Below, piece by piece: positions 33,322 to 41,323 of a stretch of 64,000 nucleotides of DNA. The translations under genes were made by a program, and so were the position numbers. The notes beneath the pieces are model-generated. The model saw nothing but the letters and a program-made list of their open reading frames with translations, made no database searches and had not been told where the DNA came from. The DNA comes from Oscillibacter valericigenes (lineage in GTDB: Bacteria; Bacillota; Clostridia; Oscillospirales; Oscillospiraceae), in assembly GCF_021531435.1 (NCBI RefSeq), contig NZ_JAFBIS010000007.1, forward strand, positions 60,608 through 124,607, given 5' to 3'. Numbering within the stretch: the first letter of the stretch is position 1; the number at the start of each line of letters is the position of its first letter.

Positions 33322-33405
33322 CATCCCTACGTTGGCATTACCCAAATCAGGTGAGGTCGAGGGAAATCACCCTCCTCTCAGCCCTCTTTCCGAGAACTCC
33401 CTTGC
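33322..33405 (-). ncRNA. TPP (THI-box) riboswitch
   Basis: The minus strand carries the hallmark pieces in order: GGGCTGAGAGGAGGG (pyrimidine-sensing helix), then ACCTGATTTGGGTAATGCCA and CGTAGGGA (diphosphate-sensing helix). It lies 215 nt before thiD with a terminator between. High TPP should fold the aptamer and stop transcription of the whole salvage operon. Confidence 0.95.
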
Positions 33406-33411
33406 GCATCT

Positions 33412-33440
33412 ATTTTAATGCGGCGGAAATGCCCTGTCAA
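33412..33440 (-). promoter_or_regulatory. Promoter of the TPP-riboswitch operon
   Basis: Minus-strand TTGACA (33435-33440) and TAAAAT (33412-33417) are 17 nt apart, immediately before the aptamer. Confidence 0.8.
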
Positions 33441-33473
33441 GATGATTTTACCGCCTTTGGCAAGATTTGAAGC

Positions 33474-33536
33474 AAACGTTTTTCACAGCTTTTTGTGCAG
33501 TTTTTCACTTGCAAATCTCAACAGAAGAACTACAAT
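33474..33536 (+). promoter_or_regulatory. Promoter region of the antiporter gene with an AAACGTTT palindrome
   Basis: TTGCAA (33509-33514) and TACAAT (33531-33536) are 16 nt apart. A CAAACGTTTTT palindrome lies just upstream, near 33474, and resembles the LacI-type operators at 3429 and 3719. Confidence 0.5.
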
Positions 33537-33585
33537 GTAAGCCCTGATAAAAATGGTTTGTTGATCGGAAAGGAAGTCTTGGACC

Positions 33586-34881
33586 ATGTCGTATCATTAT
33601 CTGCTGGATCTGGCGCTGATTTTGCTGAGCACCAAGGTGCTGGGGATGGTGACCCGCCGGTTCCAGATGCCCCAGGTAGTGGGCGCGCTGCTGGCGGGCC
33701 TCATTCTGGGCCCCGCCATGCTGGACATTCTCACAGAGACGGAGTTTCTGTCCCAGCTCAGCGAGTTGGGTGTCATCGTCATCCTGTTTACTGCCGGTAT
33801 GGGCACCGATTTGAATGAGCTGCGGGCAGCCGGAAAGCCCGGCTTCCTGGTGGCCCTGTGTGGTGTGCTGGTGCCACTGGCCATGGGTACGGCATTTGGA
33901 TGGCTGGCGGGAAAGACTGGCTGGCTGCCGGGGAACACCCTGCTGGAGGACGTATTCCTGGGCACCATCCTGACCGCTACCTCCGTCAGCATCACCGTGG
34001 AGACCCTGAAGGAGCTTGGAAAGCTGGATACCAAGGTGGGCGGTACCATTTTGGCGGCGGCGCTGATCGACGATGTGCTAGGTCTGATCGCCCTGACGGT
34101 GGTCACCAGCCTGGCGGGCGAGAGCGTGAGCCTGCCGGTGGTGCTGCTGAAGATCGTGCTGTTCTTCGTGTTTGCCGTTGCGGTGGGCTTTGCTGCCATC
34201 CGTTTCTTCCGCTGGATGATCGGCCGGGCTTGCGGAAAGAACCTGCGGCGCTATCCGGTGCTGGCCTTTGCGCTGTGTTTGCTGATGGCCTACTGCGCCG
34301 AGGAATTCTTCGGCGTCGCGGACATCATCGGCGCTTTCGCGGCGGGATTGGTGGTGGCGTCCACGCCCAAGGCCAAGTACATCGAGTCCAAGTTTGAGCC
34401 GCTGAGCTATCTGCTGCTGGCGCCGGTGTTCTTCGCCAGCATCGGCATCAAGGCGGTCCTGCCGGAACTGAACGCCGCACTGGTGCTGTTCTCCCTGCTG
34501 CTTCTGGCGGTCGCCATCCTCTCCAAGGTCATCGGCTGCGGCCTGGGCGCGAAGCTCTGCGGCTTCAGCGGCCGGGAGTGCGTTCAGGTTGGCGCGGGTA
34601 TGGCCTGCCGGGGCGAGGTGGCCCTCATTGTCGCCAACCGGGGAATGTCCATCGGAGTCCTGGACCAGGCTCTGATGACGCCGGTCATCATCACCGTGGT
34701 GGGCTGCGCCGTGCTGACACCTGTCCTGCTGAAGCTGGTGTTCCGGGGCAAATCGCAGGAATCCCTGCGGGAGAACGGCCTGGCAGACCGCTACCGGGAG
34801 GCGGAGCAGTTGGATATCGTGTCCGCAGACTTGTTGGAGCGGAACCGCCGGATGATGAAAAAGAGCAAGGAAAGCAAATAA
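33586..34881 (+). CDS. Cation:proton antiporter, CPA2 (Kef/NapA-like) membrane domain
   Basis: The 431-residue protein has about 12-13 helices and the CPA2 pattern: KVLGMVTRRFQMPQVVGALL and GLILGPAML early, TATSVSITVETLKELGK and AALIDDVLGLIALTVV (ion-site Asp pair) in the middle, and late GMACRGEVALIVANRG. It lacks the TrkA-N nucleotide domain of KefB/C, ending soon after the last helix in a short charged tail, so it resembles NapA-type Na+/H+ or K+/H+ exchangers. AAAGGAAG precedes the ATG. It may balance the Ktr potassium system encoded at 8679-10688. Confidence 0.9.
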   Translation: MSYHYLLDLALILLSTKVLGMVTRRFQMPQVVGALLAGLILGPAMLDILTETEFLSQLSELGVIVILFTAGMGTDLNELRAAGKPGFLVALCGVLVPLAMGTAFGWLAGKTGWLPGNTLLEDVFLGTILTATSVSITVETLKELGKLDTKVGGTILAAALIDDVLGLIALTVVTSLAGESVSLPVVLLKIVLFFVFAVAVGFAAIRFFRWMIGRACGKNLRRYPVLAFALCLLMAYCAEEFFGVADIIGAFAAGLVVASTPKAKYIESKFEPLSYLLLAPVFFASIGIKAVLPELNAALVLFSLLLLAVAILSKVIGCGLGAKLCGFSGRECVQVGAGMACRGEVALIVANRGMSIGVLDQALMTPVIITVVGCAVLTPVLLKLVFRGKSQESLRENGLADRYREAEQLDIVSADLLERNRRMMKKSKESK

Positions 34882-34896
34882 TGAGTTCGCTTTCAC

Positions 34897-34937
34897 AAAA
34901 ATACCGCCCTGCGCCAAACAGCGCGGGGCGGTATTTT
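34897..34937. terminator. Bidirectional terminator
   Basis: AAAATACCGCCCTGCGC and complement with a six-base loop. The stop codon of the convergent small gene lies in its last bases. Confidence 0.85.
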
Positions 34938-35139
34938 ATTCCGGGCTGGTATCTCCCACGGAGCCGTCGCCCTTCAATTCGTGATAGACTTTCATATCTG
35001 GGCCGCCGGTGCCGGGGATGATGGGCTTCGCCTTCTCTTTGCCGTGCTTGGCCTTTCCCTGGATGAGGGGGACCGAGGGCGCGTCGTTGCGGGGCTGCGT
35101 GTGGGTCCAGTCCGGCCGGGCCATGCCTTTTTTCGCCAT
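34936..35139 (-). CDS. Small basic protein of unknown function, 67 residues
   Basis: The frame starts MAKKGMARPDWTHTQPRNDA after TGAGGTGA. It is rich in Lys, Pro and Gly, with KAKHGKEKAKPIIPGTGGPD in the middle, and has no signal peptide or membrane part, so it is probably disordered. Codon use matches the surroundings. I do not recognise a family. It lies between two terminator-bounded units, 58 nt after the AstE-like gene on the same strand, and could be its operon partner. A spurious frame cannot be excluded. Confidence 0.55.
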   Translation of the reverse strand: MAKKGMARPDWTHTQPRNDAPSVPLIQGKAKHGKEKAKPIIPGTGGPDMKVYHELKGDGSVGDTSPE

Positions 35140-35197
35140 GAAATCACCTCAGGCATAGTCTGCCCGAAAAGGCGCATGGTATCCGGCATTTTTTCAA

Positions 35198-36136
35198 TTA
35201 CACAGAGTCCGGCAGGATGCGGAACGCCACCTCATGGCCGTCGATGAGCTGGGCGCGGTGGAGGAAAAACACCCGGCCCCGGCAGTCCGCCCGGAGCTGC
35301 TCCAGCACAGCGCAGGTGCAGGGGTCCAGAATATCGCCCAGCACATCCCCCGCCTGTACCGCGTCCCCCGGCTTGCGGCGGCAGAACAGCAGTCCGCCTG
35401 TTGACGAAAGCACATTGTGGAGGCGGTCCTCCCGGAACAGAACAGGGGCGCTTTCCAAAGCCGGAGCTTCCCGGCGAACCAGTCCCTTGACCGCCAGAAA
35501 CCGCACAATCGCTTCCACCGCCTGACGGGCGGCGTCCGGGTCGATGCTGTCCGTCTCGTGGGTGTACAGGGAAAACGTCTGTGTCTCCCAGATCTGCCAG
35601 TTGTAGTTCAGCGTGGTCGTGTCGTAGGGCTGGGGCGTCCGCAAGAGGACGTAGGGCAGGCCGAATGCCAGTGCCTCTTCCTCCCGCTGGTAGCCCGTCT
35701 CCATAATGCGGACATGGGGCAGCAGGTCGCCGAGCAGATAGAAGCTGGTGAGGTGGACGCCGTACGCGTAGCCCTGAATGGCGGCAAAAATATGGGCGGC
35801 AATGCGCTGGGTGGTCTCCCCCTGGTCATAGCCGGGGAACATCCGGTTGATGTCCGTGTTGTCCGCCGCCCAGAACCGGCGGCCTACATTCATGGAAAAC
35901 TGGTTGGCACAGGGCACCACCAGGATGCCGCAGTCCGGGGACAGCAGGCCGTCCCGCTCCAGCTTCTCCAAAGTCTGAATAAGTTGGGCGCAGATATACA
36001 TCTGCTGGACCTCGTTGCCCCGGAGGGCGCCCATGACGGCAAGGCTCTTTTTCTCCGGGTCTCCAAAGCGCCAGCCCTTCACAGGCAGGGAATGGCGGTA
36101 CGGGGTATCCACGGTAAATAACACTTCTTCTCTCAT
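35198..36136 (-). CDS. Succinylglutamate desuccinylase/aspartoacylase-like protein
   Basis: The 312-residue protein follows the M14-like AstE/AspA fold: MGALRGNEVQQMYICAQLI, ADNTDINRMFPGYDQGETTQ and AYGVHLTSFYLLG. A beta-domain ends it (LLFCRRKPGDAVQAGDVLGD), where a biotinyl-like hairpin sits in relatives. True members have HGNE as first zinc motif; here the His is Arg (LRGNE), while Asp-Asn-Arg and the later His are kept. Metal binding may be changed. Its ATG overlaps the preceding fused pseudogene by four bases. It belongs to a cluster with ATP-grasp and alpha-E genes, whose joint job (probably a peptide-like compound) is not established. Confidence 0.8.
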   Translation of the reverse strand: MREEVLFTVDTPYRHSLPVKGWRFGDPEKKSLAVMGALRGNEVQQMYICAQLIQTLEKLERDGLLSPDCGILVVPCANQFSMNVGRRFWAADNTDINRMFPGYDQGETTQRIAAHIFAAIQGYAYGVHLTSFYLLGDLLPHVRIMETGYQREEEALAFGLPYVLLRTPQPYDTTTLNYNWQIWETQTFSLYTHETDSIDPDAARQAVEAIVRFLAVKGLVRREAPALESAPVLFREDRLHNVLSSTGGLLFCRRKPGDAVQAGDVLGDILDPCTCAVLEQLRADCRGRVFFLHRAQLIDGHEVAFRILPDSV

Positions 36137-36817
36137 ACGCCGCCTCCCAGAATACGGGCGATCAGGGAGCCCTCATACACCACGGGGTATTCCCGCAGAG
36201 TGAACAGCAGCCCCGACGCCGGACTTTTCAGCGTCTCACAGGTCTCCCCCGTCAGGGGGTCCACCACGGCTCCCAGTTCCTGCCCCTGCTCCACATGGGA
36301 GGCGTGGGCCACGGCGGGGATAAAAATGCCCGAACAGGGCGCATTGACAAAGGAGACGCAGCCGTCGCTGCTGGCGATGGGCGGTCTCCACCTCCACGGA
36401 GTCGTCGAAGCTGCCCCGGAAGGCCATGATGTCGTCCAGCACCCACTGCAGCTCCACGCCGGGGGCCTCGCTGCGGGCAGCCAGCTCCATGGCTGAGTGG
36501 GCCATCTGCAGATAGGCCAGGGTGGGGGAGGTGATGGTCTCCCGCAGGACCATGCCGTTGCCCAGCATGGCCTCCACGCCGGACTGCACGGAGTAGGGAG
36601 ATGTGCTGTCGAAGAGATACCGGCGGCAGAAGTCGTCCCCGCTGTCATAGGCGCAGGGAATACCCATCTTCTGGCAGAATGTTTCGTAATCCACCGTTTC
36701 GCCGTCGATGAGGCGGTCGTATTGCTTCATCATGTACTGGGTGGTGGTGTAGACCCGTTCGGCGTACCGCCCCAGCCAGAACAGGCGGTTTTGTTTGCTC
36801 AGCGTGACAGTATCCAT
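36133..36817 (-). pseudogene. Alpha-E protein N-terminus fused out of frame to an AstE-like C-terminus
   Basis: From 36817 the frame encodes a typical alpha-E (DUF403) start: SKQNRLFWLGRYAERVYTTT, then WVLDDIMAFRGSFDDSVEVE. At about 36375-36395 the family match stops. Another frame then gives the C-terminal part of a second AstE-like protein (IASSDGCVSFVNAPCSGIFI, HVEQGQELGAVVDPLTGETC) and ends at 36133, touching the intact AstE-like gene. Neither half is complete (an alpha-E protein has roughly 300 residues), and the halves are out of phase. The simplest cause is one deletion that removed the rest of the alpha-E gene and the front of an AstE paralogue. Confidence 0.78.
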
Positions 36818-38112
36818 GTATCCTTAAAGCCTCCTCCCTGAGAAGAATTGACGATAAAGCTGTCCGGGTTCCGGGAAAACCGGGTCAGGCCGCTGGGCCA
36901 CACCACGGTGTCCTCCGCACCGGAGAGCACGAAGGCCCGCAGGTCCGCCTTGCGGTCCACCTGTTCATCTCCCTCCATGATGGGCAGGTCCTGGAAGTCG
37001 ATGACCTCCTGGGCGATGAACCGGCGGGGCTGGGCCAGAATGGTGTTCTTCAGGTCATCAAGCTGCTCACGCGTCAGCTTGCTGCCGAAGGCCACGCCGT
37101 AGCCGCCGGCCTCCGCCACATCCTTGATGACCAGCGTGTCCATGTGCTCCAAAACGTACTTCCGGTCCTCCTCATAGAAGGGCAGGTAGGTGGGCGCGTT
37201 GCAGAGAATGGGCTCCTCATTCAGGTAATAGCGGATCATCTTGGGCACAAAGTAGTAGACGCCCTTGTCATCGGCCACGCCGTTGCCAAAGGCGTTCAGC
37301 ACCGCCACATTCCCCGCCCGGTAGGCGGACATCAGGTTGGGGATGCCGATGAGGGAGCTGGCCTCAAAGGTCAGCGGGTCCATGTACTCGTCGGAGACCC
37401 GGCGGTAGATGGCGCCCACCCGCTGGTCCCCCTGGGTGGAGCGGTAATACAGGGCGCTGTCCCGGACGTACAGGTCTCCGGCCTCCGCCAGCACCGCCCC
37501 GGCCTGCTCCGCCAGATAGGAGTGCTCAAAATAGGCGGCGTTGTAGCGCCCCGGCGTAAACACCACGTTGATGCCGCCGGTATTCACACTGTCCATGGTG
37601 CGGCGGAGGAGCTGTCCGTAATTCCGGTTGTCCAGAACGTCGTTGTGGCGGAAGGTGTCCGGGCTGCACCGGCGGCACAGCTCCCGGGCGATCAGCGGAT
37701 AGGATGCGCCGGAGGGAATGCGGAGGTTGTCCTCCAGAATGTACCACACACCGTCCTTCCCCTTGACCAGGTCGATGCCGGAGATGTGGCTGTACACGCC
37801 CTTTACCGGGAGGATGCCCTCGCACTGGGGCAGATAGCCGGGAGAGCGGTACACGAAATCCTCCGGCACCACGCCGTCGGCGATGATGCGCTTCTCCCCC
37901 TAGACGTCCTTTAAAAACAGATTCAGCGCCCTGACCCGCTGGATCAGGCCCTTTTCCAGGCTCTCCCACTCCCGGGCCGTAATGACACGGGGGATCGTGT
38001 CAAAGGGGAACAGCCGCTCGTGGAATTCGCCGTTTTTATAGATGCCGAATTTCACACCGTACCGCCCGAGCTGCTGGTTGATCTGCCGCTCATGCCGAAT
38101 CAAATCATTCAT
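36799..38112 (-). pseudogene. Circularly permuted ATP-grasp protein with an in-frame amber codon
   Basis: The gene begins at 38112 after GAGGAGGG and would give about 437 residues. It has IPRVITAREWESLEKGL early, GVYSHISGIDLVKGKDGVWY, ILEDNLRIPSGASYPL and late DTLVIKDVAEAGGYGV, the pattern of DUF404/DUF407 permuted ATP-grasp ligases found next to alpha-E proteins. At 37900-37902 the frame has TAG in ...FLKDV-stop-GEKRII, where relatives usually have Tyr, so one base change from TAC or TAT explains it. The frame is open on both sides. It is a young nonsense allele or an amber read-through case. It overlaps the alpha-E start by 19 nt. Confidence 0.78.
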
Positions 38113-38129
38113 CCACACACCCTCCTCGC

Positions 38130-38214
38130 AAAAAAGCATGGCAGCGGCACCTCTCGGCGCCGTTGCCATGCTTCTGAATGAGTTCATTATAGGCGGGATA
38201 CGGGATTCCGTCAA
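38130..38214 (-). promoter_or_regulatory. Promoter and leader terminator of the ATP-grasp cluster
   Basis: Minus-strand TTGACG (38209-38214) and TATAAT (38186-38191) are 17 nt apart. About ten bases into the transcript comes a strong stem, GCATGGCAACGGC with GCCGCTGCCATGC (38136-38171), then TTTTTT and at once the ribosome site. An intrinsic terminator in this place suggests attenuation, though the leader is too short for a classical aptamer. Confidence 0.6.
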
Positions 38215-38337
38215 GAAAAACCGGGAACGGAGGCGGGAAAACATCCCTAATGACGAATATTCGCCGCCGACCGCCCGGCTTTTTTGTGCGTTCCTCCCCG
38301 CCGTTCTTCCGGGCGGGGATATTTCTTGCAAAAAGCC

Positions 38338-38456
38338 TTGCACTGGCCCGCAATTTTTGATATAGTCGTCCCGACAAGTCGATCAGTCTGTCTGACTTAA
38401 AAGAGACTACAAGGTTTTCGCTGTTTCTGATACGAACGGCACGCCGGTAGTCTCTT
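38338..38456 (+). promoter_or_regulatory. Promoter and attenuator-like leader of the deaminase gene
   Basis: TTGCAC (38338-38343) and TATAGT (38361-38366) are 17 nt apart. The leader, from about 38373, first forms a hairpin with TCAG/CTGA around TCTGT, closed by AAG/CTT. A terminator follows: AAGAGACTAC with GTAGTCTCTT (38401-38410/38447-38456), then six Ts. AGTCT in the first hairpin loop can pair with AGACT of the terminator arm, giving a possible antiterminator. It matches no riboswitch class I know. Confidence 0.55.
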
Positions 38457-38493
38457 TTTTTGATTTCCAAAATTTAGTAAAGGAGTTTTTGCA

Positions 38494-38979
38494 ATGCGTT
38501 ACCAGCCCCACGAATTCTACCTGAAACGGTGCATTGAGCTTTCCCGGATGGCCCGTGCCGGCGGGAACACCCCCTTCGGCGCGCTGCTGACGGACGAAGA
38601 CGGCAGCATCCTGCTGGAGCAGGGGAACATCGAGATCACGGAAAACATCTGCACAGGCCACGCCGAGACCGCGCTGGCCGCCAGGGCCTCCCACATCTAC
38701 TCAAAGGAATTCCTCTGGAAATGCACGCTGTACACCACAGCGGAGCCCTGCGCCATGTGTTCCGGCGCCATCTACTGGGCCAATATCGGCCGGGTGGTGT
38801 ACGCCATGACGGAAAAGCGCCTTCTGGAGCTGACCGGCAGCGACGAGCAGAATCCCACCTTTGACCTGCCCTGCCGGGACGTATTCGCAAGGGGGCAGAA
38901 GGACATCCGGGTGATCGGGCCGTTCCCCGCCCTGGAGCAGGAGGCCGCCGAAGTCCACAAAGGGTTCTGGAACCATTGA
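38494..38979 (+). CDS. Nucleoside/guanine deaminase-family protein
   Basis: The 161-residue zinc deaminase has the cytidine-deaminase-fold motifs HAETALAAR (zinc His and proton-shuttle Glu) and TAEPCAMCSGAIYWANIGRV (two zinc Cys). Size and sequence fit guanine deaminases and related nucleoside deaminases better than the tRNA enzyme TadA, because the tail (late GPFPALEQEAAEVHKGFW) is of the guanine deaminase kind. AAAGGAG before the ATG is clear. It is a lone gene with a terminator in its leader and one after it, so purine-level control of transcription is plausible but unproven. Confidence 0.85.
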   Translation: MRYQPHEFYLKRCIELSRMARAGGNTPFGALLTDEDGSILLEQGNIEITENICTGHAETALAARASHIYSKEFLWKCTLYTTAEPCAMCSGAIYWANIGRVVYAMTEKRLLELTGSDEQNPTFDLPCRDVFARGQKDIRVIGPFPALEQEAAEVHKGFWNH

Positions 38980-38982
38980 AAC

Positions 38983-39017
38983 ATACCGGCCTTTTGGAGC
39001 GTCCAAAAGGCCGGTAT
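38983..39017. terminator. Bidirectional terminator
   Basis: ATACCGGCCTTTTGGA and its perfect complement with a GCG loop, between the deaminase and the convergent glycosyltransferase. The T-tract is short. Confidence 0.8.
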
Positions 39018-39029
39018 TCTCTCATTTCT

Positions 39030-40040
39030 TCAATTGAACCGCACGACTTTGTTCGCCAGCTTGTAAACAAGGCCGGAAACATTCTGTCCGAACCTGCCCG
39101 GCAGACAGATAAACCGCAGCGGAGAGCGGTTCCGGAAATACCCGCCCCATTTGGGGTCGAATGCCATGCAGGTTTCCCACATCCGCTCCAGGGCCGCGTC
39201 CGTCTCCACGGTCCTGTTCAGCCGGGTGAATAAGATGGCGATGCCGAACATCACAAACAGCTCATGCCGCATGTACCGCTTCAGGCGCGGCTCCTGAATA
39301 TCATCCAGATGGCAGGAGGTAAAGCACCGCTCCGTCACCAAAATCTGGTGGTGGTAGCGCTTCATCATCACCGTCCGCTGCACGGACTGGTCCGGCCGGC
39401 CGATGGCATAGCGGTACAGGTCGGCGTTCATGTAGACCATCCTCCGGGTGTGGGGCAGCGTCAGGTAGACCATCAGATTGTCCTCATAAAATGTGTGCTT
39501 TGGGAGCTCGCAGCCCCATTTGCGCATGTTTTCCGTCCGGAAGGTGCAGCTGTGGATGGTCAGCATCTGGTGGATGCGGAAGGGCCTCGTATCCGCCCAT
39601 GTAAAAACGCGGCCCTCCGGCAGAACGCTGGAATAATTGATGGAGCGGTCCCCGATCCCGTCGGAATGAACGTAGTAGTAATTGGTGACCGCCAGATCCA
39701 CGCCTCCCCGGGCCTCGCACTGCTCCAGCAGGTCCAGAAACGCCGGGAAATCATCGCTCAGCCAGTCGTCGCTGTCCACCACTTTGAAATAGGTGCCCGC
39801 AGCGTGCCGCAGGCCCTGGTTGATGCCCTCGCCGTGGCCGCCGTTTTCCTGGTGGATGACCCGGACGATGGTGGGATACTTTTCGGCATACTCATCCGCG
39901 ATGCGCCCGGTATCGTCTTTGGACCCGTCGTCGATGATGAGGATCTCCACCCGCTCTCCGCCGGGGAGCAGGCTCTCGATACAGTGCCGCATGTAGTCCT
40001 GGGAGTTGTAGCAGGGCACCGTCACCGTCAGCAGTTTCAC
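39030..40040 (-). CDS. Glycosyltransferase family 2
   Basis: The 336-residue inverting GT-A enzyme starts MKLLTVTVPCYNSQDYMRHC and shows LIIDDGSKDDTGRIADEYAE and the DSDDWLS metal-binding (DXD) motif. Its ATG overlaps the stop of the UDP-galactopyranose mutase gene (ATGA), so the two are translated as a pair. The mutase would supply UDP-galactofuranose, and this enzyme may place galactofuranose or a related sugar on a surface glycan. No transmembrane helices are evident. It ends at a terminator shared with the deaminase gene. Confidence 0.87.
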   Translation of the reverse strand: MKLLTVTVPCYNSQDYMRHCIESLLPGGERVEILIIDDGSKDDTGRIADEYAEKYPTIVRVIHQENGGHGEGINQGLRHAAGTYFKVVDSDDWLSDDFPAFLDLLEQCEARGGVDLAVTNYYYVHSDGIGDRSINYSSVLPEGRVFTWADTRPFRIHQMLTIHSCTFRTENMRKWGCELPKHTFYEDNLMVYLTLPHTRRMVYMNADLYRYAIGRPDQSVQRTVMMKRYHHQILVTERCFTSCHLDDIQEPRLKRYMRHELFVMFGIAILFTRLNRTVETDAALERMWETCMAFDPKWGGYFRNRSPLRFICLPGRFGQNVSGLVYKLANKVVRFN

Positions 40041-41173
40041 GCTTGTTCCCCCTCTTTGCCCAGTTCTTTTTCCGCCAGCTGCAAAGCGGACAGCAGCACC
40101 GCGTCCATATCGTAGTAGCGGTACTCTCCCAGCCGTCCGCCGAAAACGGTCTTCCGCTCCCGGTCCGCCAGCGCCTTGTATTGTTCATACAGGGCGCTGT
40201 TTTTTTCGTCGTTGACCGGATAATAAGGCTCCATGCCGGGGCGCCACTCCGCGCTGTACTCCCGGGAGATCACCGTTTTCGGCTGGGTGCCGAATTCAAA
40301 GAACTTGTGCTCAATGATCCGGGTAAAGGGCGTCTCCCGGTCGGTGTAGTTCACCACGGCATTGCCCTGGAAGTTGGGCGTATCCAGCACTTCTGTTTCA
40401 AACCGCACGGAGCGGTAGCTCAGGGGGCCGTAGCAGTCATCAAAATAGGCGTCCACGGAGCCGGTATAGACCACCCTGTCCGCCAGGGCGTCCAGCTCGG
40501 CTTTGTGCTGGAGGTAGTCCACGTTCAGCCGGACCTCCACGCCGTCCAGCATCCTTTCCACCATGCGGGTGTAGCCGCCCACCGGGATGCCCTGGTAGCG
40601 GGCGTTGAAATAGTTGTTGTCAAAGGTGAAGCGCACCGGCAGCCGCTTGATGATGAAGGACGGAAGCTCACTGCAGGGCCGCCCCCACTGTTTTTCCGTG
40701 TAACCCTTGATCAATCGCTCATAGATGTCCGTGCCCACCAGGGAGATGGCCTGCTCCTCCAGGTTTTTCGGCTCCGTGATGCCCGCCGCCTCCCGCTGTT
40801 CCCTGATCTTCGCTTCGGCCTCCCGGGGCGTGACCACGCCCCACAGCTTGTTGAAGGTGTACATGTTGAAGGGCAGGGAGTACAGTTCGCCGCGGTAATT
40901 CGCCACCGGGGCGTTGGTATAGCGGTTGAACTCCGCGAACCGGTTCACGTATTCCCAGACGGAGCGGTCATTGGTGTGGAAAATATGGGCGCCGTAACGG
41001 TGCACCTGGATGCCCTCGATCTCCTCCGTATACACATTGCCGCCGATATGACTCCGCCGGTCAATGACCAGGACGGACTTGCCCGCCGCCCTGACCTGCT
41101 GGGCAAAGGCCGCGCCGAACAGCCCGGCGCCCACGACGAGATATTGGTAATGCGCTGTTCCGCCGTTGCTCGT
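40037..41173 (-). CDS. glf: UDP-galactopyranose mutase, with no ordinary start codon
   Basis: The flavoenzyme turns UDP-galactopyranose into UDP-galactofuranose. It has QYLVVGAGLFGAAFAQQVR (FAD Rossmann), HRYGAHIFHTND, the core YTEKQWGRPCSELP and a late GGRLGEYRYYDMDAV. The first normal start, GTG at 41134, falls inside the FAD-binding strand and would cut off the needed YLV residues. Upstream the frame stays open but has no ATG, GTG or TTG before a stop. The best position is ACG at 41171-41173, five bases after GAGGGAG, as if an ATG had mutated. It lies about 43 nt after the predicted transcription start. Expression may be low or lost. Confidence 0.85.
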   Translation of the reverse strand, partial: TSNGGTAHYQYLVVGAGLFGAAFAQQVRAAGKSVLVIDRRSHIGGNVYTEEIEGIQVHRYGAHIFHTNDRSVWEYVNRFAEFNRYTNAPVANYRGELYSLPFNMYTFNKLWGVVTPREAEAKIREQREAAGITEPKNLEEQAISLVGTDIYERLIKGYTEKQWGRPCSELPSFIIKRLPVRFTFDNNYFNARYQGIPVGGYTRMVERMLDGVEVRLNVDYLQHKAELDALADRVVYTGSVDAYFDDCYGPLSYRSVRFETEVLDTPNFQGNAVVNYTDRETPFTRIIEHKFFEFGTQPKTVISREYSAEWRPGMEPYYPVNDEKNSALYEQYKALADRERKTVFGGRLGEYRYYDMDAVLLSALQLAEKELGKEGEQA

Positions 41174-41222
41174 AGGAACTCCCTCTTTCTGTCGGATGAA
41201 TGCGATTGTTTCTTAGAGATAA

Positions 41223-41251
41223 ATTATAAAATCACCGGCAATTTCTGTCAA
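41223..41251 (-). promoter_or_regulatory. Promoter of glf and the GT2 gene
   Basis: Minus-strand TTGACA (41246-41251) and TATAAT (41223-41228) are a perfect pair 17 nt apart. Confidence 0.85.
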
Positions 41252-41280
41252 GATTCGCCCGATTTCCCTCTGCGGAGCGC

Positions 41281-41318
41281 AAAAACAGCGGTTTGACTTT
41301 TGCCAAACCGCTGTTTTT
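41281..41318. terminator. Terminator after the kinase gene
   Basis: AAAAACAGCGGTTTG and CAAACCGCTGTTTTT form a near-perfect 15-bp stem around GACTTTTGC-type loop bases. It ends the leftward sugar operon and insulates the glf promoter. Confidence 0.88.
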
Positions 41319-41323
41319 CGATG

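Noticed and set aside
38361..38410. Purine-type aptamer with TAGTC/GACTA as closing helix
   Set aside because: TAGTC overlaps the best -10 box and so is probably not transcribed, and the core bases of purine aptamers are absent.
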